IMG/VR virus record: IMGVR_UViG_3300027861_000177
Coordinates: 1 to 26,109 of that record
Source: a virus
DNA: 26,109 nucleotides
Direction: 5' to 3' (one strand)
Positions 16,367-23,410 of this stretch are shown here, piece after piece; within the stretch, counting starts at the first letter, position 1, and each line of letters begins with the position of its first letter. The position numbers and the translations under genes are program-made. The notes beneath the pieces are model-generated. The model saw only the letters and a list, made by a program, of their open reading frames with translations. It did no database searches and was not told the DNA's origin.

Positions 16367-17467
16367 TTATTGTTTATTTTTACTGCTTCTTATTCTCAAA
16401 CCTTTACCATCGTTTTCGCTAATTGCCCTAGCTTTAAATCCTGTATCACCAATTTTTTGTGGTGTTGTTCTGACATTCATGTTGATGTTTTTGCTTTTTT
16501 TAGCAATATCACCTACACCGTCTGCCTTGCCTTGCTCATAAAAATACTTAGCAAAGCGTTCAGGATCCATAGCAGCACTTAATGCCCTATGCCAGCCTTG
16601 TGCATCTGAAATTAAACCGTCTTCACCTATATATTTTCCTATAAAATTATTTAAGTTTAGTTGTTTAGATTTCATTTCCTGTGCATCTCCATAAGAATAA
16701 CCTATTTTTTTATCTCCCATTTCGAACTCAAAACCTTTGAATTCAGGATTAAAAACTTCGTTTGTTCTTTTTTCGAAATACTCATTCTTTTTTTTATTAG
16801 CTTCTTCAATAGTTTTAGACTCTTGAATATAACTTTTATAAGCATCAAGTTCTTTTTGCATTTCATCAGAAATAGAATTCCCACTTGACTCAAGAGGAAT
16901 ACTGTATTTTTCTTTAAAATCATTAAGATACTTTTTTGCTTTAGAAAGTTCTCTTTTTTTAGCTATATTTTTCTTTTTAATTTCAGACTCATCGTCTATA
17001 TCTTCATCATATGAAAATCTAGACTCCATTAAATAATGAATGTCTTCATTATCTAAATCCTCTTCTGTTAAAGAATAATATTCAGCTAACACTTGATCGT
17101 CTTCTAGTTCATTGTAATTTTTATTTGCTTTTACAAAATCACCAAAACCTCGACCAGTTTCTTTTTTAAATTCTAAATACTTAGAGACATCTTCCGGTAA
17201 TTTTTGATTTACTTCTCTTTGAGTAAATAAATCATCTATTGAAGATATTTCCTTGTCTTTATATCTGTTTTTAATATATGAAAGAACGTCTTCATCTTTT
17301 ATTTCAACAGGCTCTTCTGCTTTTTGAGGCTCTTCTGCTTTTTGAGGCTCTTCTGCTTTTTGAGGCTCATTATTTAAAGATTGCTCATGTTTTTCTAAAA
17401 GATCTTTTTCTACCTCTTGAACAGATTTTTGTTCAATTGGATTTACTTCTTTTACTGTTAATTTCAT
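16367..17467 (-). CDS. Capsid scaffolding protein, 366 aa
   Basis: The protein is highly charged (Lys, Glu, Asp) and predicted helical over most of its length, with long coiled-coil-like stretches (residues about 150-240: KKKNIAKKRELSKAKKYLND). There is no apolar core of an enzyme. Residues 34-53 contain three EPQKAE hexapeptides. The C-terminus is basic (GLRIRSSKNKQ), as expected for the capsid-binding end of scaffolds. It sits between portal and major capsid protein, the standard scaffold position, and begins 15 nt after a TAnnTTTG box. The scaffold assignment comes from composition and synteny, since scaffolds are poorly conserved in sequence. An internal core protein is the alternative. 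Confidence 0.75.
   Translation of the reverse strand: MKLTVKEVNPIEQKSVQEVEKDLLEKHEQSLNNEPQKAEEPQKAEEPQKAEEPVEIKDEDVLSYIKNRYKDKEISSIDDLFTQREVNQKLPEDVSKYLEFKKETGRGFGDFVKANKNYNELEDDQVLAEYYSLTEEDLDNEDIHYLMESRFSYDEDIDDESEIKKKNIAKKRELSKAKKYLNDFKEKYSIPLESSGNSISDEMQKELDAYKSYIQESKTIEEANKKKNEYFEKRTNEVFNPEFKGFEFEMGDKKIGYSYGDAQEMKSKQLNLNNFIGKYIGEDGLISDAQGWHRALSAAMDPERFAKYFYEQGKADGVGDIAKKSKNINMNVRTTPQKIGDTGFKARAISENDGKGLRIRSSKNKQ
17310..17368 (-). repeat. 18-nt tandem repeat coding for EPQKAE units
   Basis: The unit ggctcttctgctttttga (+ strand) is present three times without change at 17310-17327, 17328-17345 and 17346-17363, with a partial fourth copy. It lies in frame in the scaffold-like gene, and the exact identity of the copies suggests recent expansion. 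Confidence 0.9.
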
Positions 17468-17482
17468 TAGATTTGATTTTTA

Positions 17483-17490
17483 CAAAGTTA
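17483..17490 (-). promoter_or_regulatory. Bacteroidota-type -7 box (TAACTTTG) for scaffold and capsid genes
   Basis: TAACTTTG on the minus strand matches TAnnTTTG, 15 nt before ATG 17467, in the 53-nt gap after the portal stop. No TTG at the -33 spacing is visible; the upstream sequence is pure A/T. It may give the extra transcription needed for capsid and scaffold. Confidence 0.4.
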
Positions 17491-17520
17491 ATAATTTAAT
17501 TTAATTTATTTTTAATATGT

Positions 17521-19956
17521 TTATCTTGGCTCAAATTCAGCTAAATCGAAACCATCTAAACTATCTTCCGAAGACTCAAAACTAATTGGAGGTAAATTAT
17601 TTTTACGTTGCTCTATTAGCTTTGATTGTTCTGTATTTGACTGACTAATTCTTTTAGCTTTAGCATCTTCTCTTTGAGATTCTCTATTTTTTAATGCATC
17701 AACTTCAACTCCTTTTAATTGCATATTTAGTTGAAACTCTAACTGCATTAACTCAGCTTTTATAGCTGCTTCTCCTTGCATTTTTTGAACAGCAAATTTA
17801 GACTTAGCTTCTTCTATCCTCATTTCAGATTTAGTTTCCATTTGAAGCTTTTGCATTGCTGTTTGAGCCGCCATTTGTTGAGATTGCATATTTATTTGAG
17901 CTTGTTGCTGTGCTGATGCTGATTTTTGTTGTTGTTCAAAATCTTGTTTTCTTTTTCTTTTAAGCTTTAATACTTGATTAGCTAGTTTTATGTTTCTTAT
18001 CTCTCTAATATCAATAGCGTCTTCTAAATTTATTGAATCACGCTGTAAAGCCATTTGAATATTAGCTTCTAACATTCTTTTTTGTTCTTCATCTGGCTGT
18101 ATTTCAATAAATATTCCAAAATCACTAAGATATAATTCTTTTATTTCATCAAGAATCCCAACATTAAACTTTCCAATTTGATTTACAAACTCTTCTCTAA
18201 AATCAGAGTATTCAAGCATATCTGCAATTCTGCTAGATAAAGCAGTACAGAGTCTTTGACTAATTTGCAAACCCGCTTCTAGTATATGTCTAGTAGCAGT
18301 GTTGCTACTTAATGCAGCTAATTTTTGCAATCCTACTAACGAATATGAATCAGGAGTAGACCCGTCTCTAGCTTCATTTAAACCTGTAACATCTCTCAGC
18401 ATCTGTAAGTAATGGTTGTATGAACCTATTAAGCTTTGAATTTTTGCTTGACCTGAGCTACTGTTTAATTGTTGGATAGGAACTTTTGCTTGGTTAAAGT
18501 CTCCGTCTTGTGTGTAGCTTCTTCCAATAACACTACCTGTTTGAAAAAACATTCTTAATGCATCTTCAGGGTTATATGCTTGACCTGTTCCTAAATCTAC
18601 TTCATTTAATCCGTCTGCATCTATAAATACACCGTCAGGAACTACTCTAGATATTACTTGTTGTAGTTTTAAATGAGTTATTTGAATTAAATCAGCAAAC
18701 GTAATCATTCTTCTGACTAAAGATTCTAAAGCTCCTTTATACATTCTTGGAGCACAAGCTATAAATTCAGGGTATACTTCTTGAGATGCCGATTGAGGTC
18801 TAGCCATATTTTCAGACATTTCCCATTTAAGAAGAATATTTGTACCCATTACCATAACGCCTTCATACCAAACATCAATTGTTTTAGATACTTTTTCAAA
18901 CCTACCCTCTTCCATCATTTCTTGAGTAGGGTTAAAAGTATCGTCTTTTTCAATTAGTCTTTCGGCCCCAGAAGCATTTACCTTTTTCTTATATGTAAAA
19001 GTTTGAGTTGTTTTGTAATTAAAAAACAAAACAGTTGCACTATCTTTACTAAATAAACTATTATTATAATACTGAGCTGTATTATTATAGTCATACCAGC
19101 TTTGACTATATTTAGATATTTCTTCCATATCTACTCTTGTCAAGCTTGGGTTTATTTTTTTAAGTTCGGTTATTGGTAATGTTTTAATTTCACCCCAATA
19201 AAAACAATCTTGAAAATGAGGGTCTTCTGTATAACTGTATACAACATTAGCCGGATCAACATAATCAACTACTATTCCTGCCCCTGGTAAGAATCTGTTT
19301 TTACAAATTGAAACACCTAAAACAGTTTGGTCGTAATAAAGTTGTTTTTGTATTTCATTATACCTGTTACTTTCTAGTACAGTGTTAATTGCTTCTTCTT
19401 CAGCTATTTCAATAGATGGTTTATACTTTAATTGCATATGAAGAGCTAATTCTTCAGAAGTATTTGGAATTTCTTCTTCTGATGTAGCAAAAGTATTTAT
19501 TCCAAACTGAGATTGAACTTGTCTCATTAAATCTTTAGACAACATATCTTTTTCAAGCTGAACCTGATATTTACTTCTTTTATCTAAAGACATTCCGTCT
19601 TGAGCATAAGCATTTACTTTAAAAATTCTATCAGACATTCCATTAACAACAATGTCTACAAATTTTGGAATAATAGGGATAGGAGTCCAGTCTAAATTTA
19701 AATAACTTAAATCACCATCAATTGCTAACTCATTTTTATATTTTTTAATATTTTGCTCTCCTCTAGCATACAATCTCAATCTATGAAAATCAGCCCATTG
19801 ATTATAAAATCTGCCTTGTCCTCCGTCTTTTCTAAACCACTCGTATTGAATAGCTTGACCAATTTGTAATCCAAAATCAAAAGATTTTTTTTCAGAGTCA
19901 GAAACAAATTGACTTGGAAATCCTGTTGGATTTATATTTATCTTTACATCTTTCAT
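17521..19956 (-). CDS. Portal protein, 811 aa
   Basis: The gene begins on the base after the TerL stop. The N-terminal part has FYNQWADFHRLRLYARGEQN and then IPKFVDIVVNGMSDRIFKVN, the start of the portal core. RRMITFADLIQITHLKLQQV and EARDGSTPDSYSLVGLQKLA lie in the helical wing/stem region. From about residue 666 the protein becomes a Gln/Lys/Glu-rich coiled coil (FEQQQKSASAQQQAQINMQS), as expected for an extended barrel inside the capsid, and it ends in an acidic tail. Length is at the upper end for portals and fits podoviruses. A dodecameric ring at one vertex, serving as DNA channel and docking site for terminase and the ring proteins encoded at 13973-12351, is the established role of the family. 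Confidence 0.85.
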   Translation of the reverse strand: MKDVKININPTGFPSQFVSDSEKKSFDFGLQIGQAIQYEWFRKDGGQGRFYNQWADFHRLRLYARGEQNIKKYKNELAIDGDLSYLNLDWTPIPIIPKFVDIVVNGMSDRIFKVNAYAQDGMSLDKRSKYQVQLEKDMLSKDLMRQVQSQFGINTFATSEEEIPNTSEELALHMQLKYKPSIEIAEEEAINTVLESNRYNEIQKQLYYDQTVLGVSICKNRFLPGAGIVVDYVDPANVVYSYTEDPHFQDCFYWGEIKTLPITELKKINPSLTRVDMEEISKYSQSWYDYNNTAQYYNNSLFSKDSATVLFFNYKTTQTFTYKKKVNASGAERLIEKDDTFNPTQEMMEEGRFEKVSKTIDVWYEGVMVMGTNILLKWEMSENMARPQSASQEVYPEFIACAPRMYKGALESLVRRMITFADLIQITHLKLQQVISRVVPDGVFIDADGLNEVDLGTGQAYNPEDALRMFFQTGSVIGRSYTQDGDFNQAKVPIQQLNSSSGQAKIQSLIGSYNHYLQMLRDVTGLNEARDGSTPDSYSLVGLQKLAALSSNTATRHILEAGLQISQRLCTALSSRIADMLEYSDFREEFVNQIGKFNVGILDEIKELYLSDFGIFIEIQPDEEQKRMLEANIQMALQRDSINLEDAIDIREIRNIKLANQVLKLKRKRKQDFEQQQKSASAQQQAQINMQSQQMAAQTAMQKLQMETKSEMRIEEAKSKFAVQKMQGEAAIKAELMQLEFQLNMQLKGVEVDALKNRESQREDAKAKRISQSNTEQSKLIEQRKNNLPPISFESSEDSLDGFDLAEFEPR

Positions 19957-22203
19957 TTATCTTATGATTTGACTGTAACTTCCTTTGTTGTCGTATTTAG
20001 CAAAGTTAAGTTTTATTTTTGATTTTTTATTAATAGGTTGATATAGGGTTTTTTGACAAGCCATTATAGCCAATCCAGAACTAATAGAGGCGTCAAACTT
20101 AGTTCTATTACTTATATTAAATCTAGCCCAATCTTCTAGAGTTCTTGTAAAATACATAGATCCCATTGCTTCTAAATCTCTAAATGTACCTAATAAATCT
20201 AATCCCACGTATTTTTCTATATACGACTCAATTGCCGCTGCATGAGCTTGTTTTATATCTTCTGAACTGTTTGGTATTCCACCAAGTTCACGCTCTGTTT
20301 TAGACAGCTTATTCCAAGACTTATCGGGTCTATTTATTGAATACCCTCTATACCCCCTATTTTTAAAATGATATAATAATCTAGGTTTGTTGTTTTCTAT
20401 TAAGATAGGCATTCCATAAAAAACACAAGCCATAAGTATTTCTTCAAAAAATATTTCTGCTGTTTGTGGCCTAGCAATATATTGTAAAAAAAATTCATTT
20501 ATAGGACCTTCATCCATGTGAAACTTTGTTAATCCATGGCACGCACCATTAGAAGCACCTCCTCCGACAGTTCCAGATATATCATAGCTATCACAGCCAA
20601 AAGCCCCCATATGTTCATTCCCGGGATAAAATACTCCATTTTTTGTGTATTTTTTATTTTGGAGTAATTTATTTGGTGTCCAAGAAATTAAAAATCTTCC
20701 TTTATTGTTTGGACTAAATATAACTTGAGTATCTTTTATTCCATCTTTCCAAGAAAAAGAACCTCTAGTTAAAAACTTATCTTTTATTAAAGAATCATTG
20801 TAGTCAATTTGCTGATATATTTTTGTGAGGTTAAAAAGAGATTGCTTACTTTCATCTCTAAATGCATGTGACTCTGTTCTAGGAAATTGTCTATAAAATT
20901 CATTTAAAGCATCAGGATCATTTTTTAAACTATCAACTTCTGCCTCCCAATAATCAATCGCACCTTGTTTTATTAATTCTCCATCTATTCCAATTATGGG
21001 TTTTTCAGGAGTTCTAAAAACAGGCATTCCATACTTATCAATAAACCCCTCCATGTTATATTCCATGGGAATAAATAAACTATATAGCCCGCTTTTAGTT
21101 TGACCATTTCTATTTCTATTAGTAACCTTGGAATCAAAGTATAATTTTTTTCCATTGTCTCCACCTTTTTCTAAAGCATTAGCAGTAGAACCCATCATAC
21201 ATTTACCAATAACCTTACTACCCAAACGTAAACAAGTTTTTGTAACTCTCCAATTGTTTAATATATTATTAGGTTTTTCCCATTTTTTTGATTCATCATG
21301 AACTAATAATTTTAGCTTTTCCCCATCATAACTATTATCTCCTGTATTTTTCCAATCAATAGAAGTATCTAATCCTTCAATAGCATCCTCTTCTTCAATA
21401 TACATATTTTTTTTTGTAATCTTAGAAGCAGGAACCCTAAAAGCTAATTCTGTTTTAGGCTTATCCATACCATCTTGAATAGGTTTAAAAAAGAAAGGAT
21501 AATTATTTACAATAGGAACAACTTTATCAGTAAACATTTTTTTAGCATCAGCTCCTGTTTTTGAAAGTATACCTAATCTAGCATCTTTACTTATAGTTCC
21601 AATATTTGCAGATTCTTCGCTTGCCATATACGAAAATCCTGAACGCCTTATTTTTAAATAATCTTGACCAAAACTCCTTTTATCAGCTTTACAAGCTTCC
21701 CAATGAAGGTAAAAAATCCTATTAGCATCTCTATAATCAGGAAGACCTACGTCTATTTTAGTCCACTGAACATACATATAATGAGAACCAGTTATATAAG
21801 TTTCTACCCCATTATTCATAAACCAAAAACCTTCTTCTCTTCTATTAAACTCCTCTTCAATATAATCAACCCATTCATTTTTAAATGATGAAGGAGCTGA
21901 GTGCCATTGAAATATAGATTTTATTTTTTGTAATTGTTTTGGATATTCAAAAGGAACCCAATGTTGTTCAGATTGTTTTTTACTATTTGAATGTATTTTT
22001 TTAGGAGGTTTAGGTAATGCTATTTTTAATCCTTCTATCTCAACAATATCTTGAATTTCACCAGATTTTGATATAACTATAAAGTCATATTTTTCATTAT
22101 AACCATAATCCCAAGATTTAGATTTGTTTTTATTAGTTATTACGGTTTTTGGTAAAAAATCTTTTAAATTTTTTATTAAACTATGTTGATCTTCGTTCTG
22201 CAA
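19957..22203 (-). CDS. terL: Terminase large subunit (ATPase-nuclease), 748 aa, TTG start
   Basis: The ATPase domain shows a deviant Walker A at residues 184-191 (KIRRSGFS, preceded by GQDYL), Walker B KLLVHDES with D303/E304, and a coupling motif MMGSTAN at about 337-342. The nuclease domain has GAFGCDSYDISG (D538, D541), an acidic ILIENN (E603), and a late Asp in KFDASISSGLAIMA (D704), in the order of RNase-H-type terminase nucleases. There is no ATG before the conserved part. TTG at 22201-22203, inside the preceding gene (23-nt overlap), is the only usable start I see, since the upstream frame closes shortly before. A weak AGGA is very close to it. It packages DNA through the portal encoded next to it. 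Confidence 0.92.
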   Translation of the reverse strand: MQNEDQHSLIKNLKDFLPKTVITNKNKSKSWDYGYNEKYDFIVISKSGEIQDIVEIEGLKIALPKPPKKIHSNSKKQSEQHWVPFEYPKQLQKIKSIFQWHSAPSSFKNEWVDYIEEEFNRREEGFWFMNNGVETYITGSHYMYVQWTKIDVGLPDYRDANRIFYLHWEACKADKRSFGQDYLKIRRSGFSYMASEESANIGTISKDARLGILSKTGADAKKMFTDKVVPIVNNYPFFFKPIQDGMDKPKTELAFRVPASKITKKNMYIEEEDAIEGLDTSIDWKNTGDNSYDGEKLKLLVHDESKKWEKPNNILNNWRVTKTCLRLGSKVIGKCMMGSTANALEKGGDNGKKLYFDSKVTNRNRNGQTKSGLYSLFIPMEYNMEGFIDKYGMPVFRTPEKPIIGIDGELIKQGAIDYWEAEVDSLKNDPDALNEFYRQFPRTESHAFRDESKQSLFNLTKIYQQIDYNDSLIKDKFLTRGSFSWKDGIKDTQVIFSPNNKGRFLISWTPNKLLQNKKYTKNGVFYPGNEHMGAFGCDSYDISGTVGGGASNGACHGLTKFHMDEGPINEFFLQYIARPQTAEIFFEEILMACVFYGMPILIENNKPRLLYHFKNRGYRGYSINRPDKSWNKLSKTERELGGIPNSSEDIKQAHAAAIESYIEKYVGLDLLGTFRDLEAMGSMYFTRTLEDWARFNISNRTKFDASISSGLAIMACQKTLYQPINKKSKIKLNFAKYDNKGSYSQIIR

Positions 22204-22459
22204 ATCCTGATAATGGTTGAGGTTTATTTTTTGACTCTTTTCCTTCTATTAAGTTTTTTTCTGCCTCTATTCTAGTTAGTATTTCGAAAGCATCAAATAT
22301 AGCTAGTTTTTTAGTAGCGGCAGCATTTTTTAATTTATCAGCAGCAAGCTCATCATCTTCTCCGTATTTTATAATTTGCTCTTCAGCAACTTTTATTAAT
22401 TGTTTAACAGCTTTTTCACCAGCTTTAATTATGTCTAGTTTTATTTTATCTACATTCAT
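22181..22459 (-). CDS. 92-aa small helical protein, candidate terminase small subunit
   Basis: The protein starts with an ATGA overlap with the 187-aa gene and overlaps TerL by 23 nt. It looks all-helical: IKAGEKAVKQLIKVAEEQII, then LAADKLKNAAATKKLAIFDA and FEILTRIEAEKNLIEG, followed by a basic tail. Small terminase subunits are short helical DNA-binding proteins encoded just before the large subunit, so position and composition fit. I see no definite helix-turn-helix, so another helical packaging accessory is possible. The tight overlap implies that translation of TerL depends on this gene. Confidence 0.5.
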   Translation of the reverse strand: MNVDKIKLDIIKAGEKAVKQLIKVAEEQIIKYGEDDELAADKLKNAAATKKLAIFDAFEILTRIEAEKNLIEGKESKNKPQPLSGFAERRST

Positions 22460-23019
22460 AATAGTAAAGTTACTTGATGATCAAACATTCTATAAAGCTT
22501 TTCCCCATCAACATTAAATTCGTATTCACTATTTGGTTTAAAGGAAACTTTATCGCCTTTATTTACTCCTTTGCTAATTAAATATTTATTTGGATACTTA
22601 ACCAATCCCATTAAAGGTTCTTCATTTTCATGACTTTTTAAATAAGTTTGTTCTTTTTTTATTGGCTTTATCATGCAATATTTAGAATGAGCATTCCAAA
22701 CATTATTATGTTTGTATAAAAAAAATTGATCATTGTCTATAAAGAATAAATCATCTTTAAAAAAACTTTTACCACTTCTTTCTACTCCTTTCATATCATT
22801 ATAATATTTAAAAACATTATGATGAACTAGCAATGTATCACCCACTTGAACAGGCCCATTGTAATTTATAGGAGTTTCTACAACTATTGCATATCTATTT
22901 GAAGCTTTGTGATCTTCTTTTGAAGTACTGATAATAAAATTTATATTTCCTATTTTTTTAGTACTATCGTATCTTTTATTCCCCTTAGGTTTTACAATAA
23001 AATAAAAAGGTGATTTCAT
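22456..23019 (-). CDS. 187-aa protein with possible duplicated GroES-like folds
   Basis: Linked by ATGA overlaps to both neighbours. Two halves look alike. Residues about 5-104 run from YFIVKPKG through VGDTLLVHHNVF (59-70) to FFKDDLFFIDNDQFFLY. Residues about 113-187 run from KYCMIKPIKK through KGDKVSFKPNSEYEF (154-168) to DGEKLYRMFDHQVTLL. Each has the order 'strand with K-P, then GDxhhhh, then a strand ending in D/E-x-x-hhhh' found in GroES-type chaperonin barrels. Phage co-chaperonins such as T4 gp31 are known, and position beside terminase, portal and capsid genes would suit a folding role. This is fold-level pattern reading; the mobile loop is not obvious, and a structural beta-barrel is the alternative. 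Confidence 0.45.
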   Translation of the reverse strand: MKSPFYFIVKPKGNKRYDSTKKIGNINFIISTSKEDHKASNRYAIVVETPINYNGPVQVGDTLLVHHNVFKYYNDMKGVERSGKSFFKDDLFFIDNDQFFLYKHNNVWNAHSKYCMIKPIKKEQTYLKSHENEEPLMGLVKYPNKYLISKGVNKGDKVSFKPNSEYEFNVDGEKLYRMFDHQVTLLL

Positions 23020-23249
23020 TCAAAATATATATTATACTCAATAGAAATAGGCATATTACAATTAAAATCTTTCCATAAAAAAATTTCTCCTTTTTTGTTT
23101 TTTATAAAAATACCTATTGATTGATGATTTTTATTCATTTTTATTAAATGAATTAAATGACTTCCTCCTAGTATTTCTTGCCCCACAACATAATGCATAG
23201 CTCCTCCTTTGTAGTCAGGACCAACAGCTATCTTACGAATATCATTCAT
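23016..23249 (-). CDS. 77-aa conserved-type hypothetical protein, first gene of the packaging operon
   Basis: The small soluble protein starts MNDIRKIAVGPDYKGGAMHY, with a VGQEI segment next, followed by alternating strands (HQSIGIFIKNKKGEIFLWKD). I recall similar 'DIRKI..GPDYK..MHY.VGQ' openings in Bacteroidota phage proteins of unknown function. It has no membrane segment and no metal-binding Cys/His pattern. Its stop overlaps the next start as ATGA. It is the first gene after the terminator/promoter junction at 23271-23312, and so heads the operon that runs through terminase and portal. Function unknown. Confidence 0.6.
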   Translation of the reverse strand: MNDIRKIAVGPDYKGGAMHYVVGQEILGGSHLIHLIKMNKNHQSIGIFIKNKKGEIFLWKDFNCNMPISIEYNIYFE

Positions 23250-23270
23250 TTAATTAGATTTAAATTATAA

Positions 23271-23278
23271 CAAATATA
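23271..23278 (-). promoter_or_regulatory. Bacteroidota-type -7 box (TATATTTG) for the packaging operon
   Basis: TATATTTG on the minus strand, 22 nt before ATG 23249 and 3 nt after the U-tract of the preceding terminator. It is the same octamer as at 13989-13996 in the same arrangement. No TTG at -33 is seen. Confidence 0.5.
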
Positions 23279-23281
23279 GGT

Positions 23282-23312
23282 AAAAAAAAATACCCCTAAA
23301 AAAAGAGGTATT
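23282..23312 (-). terminator. Intrinsic terminator closing the fibre / structured-RNA transcript
   Basis: The minus strand reads AATACCTC, a T-rich 8-nt loop, GGGGTATT, then nine T. Arms are + 23305-23312 and 23289-23296 (8 bp with one G-T), and the A9 run on + is 23282-23290. It lies about 100 nt after the fibre gene stop, directly behind the structured element. Confidence 0.8.
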
Positions 23313-23406
23313 CTAAGCGAAGAGGTGACGCTAGTTGAGATCATCACAAAGATGAGTCTCTAATTGCGAACATCTCAAGGATGTGACACTAACTGCGCAC
23401 CTCGCA
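23311..23406 (-). repeat. Imperfect 29-nt tandem repeat array with internal dyads
   Basis: Two full units, 23340-23368 and 23369-23397, match at 22 of 29 positions. A weaker unit (23311-23339, about 17 of 29 against its neighbour) precedes them, and a partial start of another (CACCTCGCA) follows. Consensus on + is a CATC-loop-GATG dyad followed by a spacer ending CTAAyTGCG. Several differences are in paired positions and keep the stem. The outer half-units supply the two arms of the closing stem. Confidence 0.75.
23313..23406 (-). ncRNA. Candidate structured RNA: three-way junction made of tandem 29-nt repeats
   Basis: This GC-richer stretch in an AT-rich gap folds well. Closing stem P1 pairs 23322-23336 with 23391-23403: GAGGTG/CACCTC, CGC/GCG and AGTT/AACT, 13 bp with single-nt bulges at 23328 and 23332. 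Inside are P3 (23337-23345 with 23351-23360, 9 bp, bulged 23356, 5-nt loop) and P2 (23370-23374 with 23380-23384, 5 bp, 5-nt loop). On the RNA, J1/2 is 6 nt, J2/3 is 9 nt, and P3 abuts P1 with no linker, so the two could stack. It lies on the strand of all genes, starts a few nt after the fibre stop and runs into the terminator at 23282-23312. It is not coding, because the 29-nt period puts TAG in every frame. Family not recognised. A DNA site is the alternative. Confidence 0.55.
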
Positions 23407-23410
23407 TATT

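Noticed and set aside
23313-23406. Cloverleaf-like fold read as a tRNA or tmRNA
   Set aside because: Only two inner hairpins, no T-loop sequence, no 7-nt anticodon loop in the right place and a bulged 13-bp closing stem; it does not fit tRNA geometry.
23313-23406. Hammerhead ribozyme in the structured element
   Set aside because: A three-way junction is present, but neither CTGATGA nor GAAA occurs at the junction on either strand.
23311-23406. CRISPR array from regularly spaced repeats
   Set aside because: The repeats are contiguous with no unique spacers, only about three units are present, and there are no cas genes.
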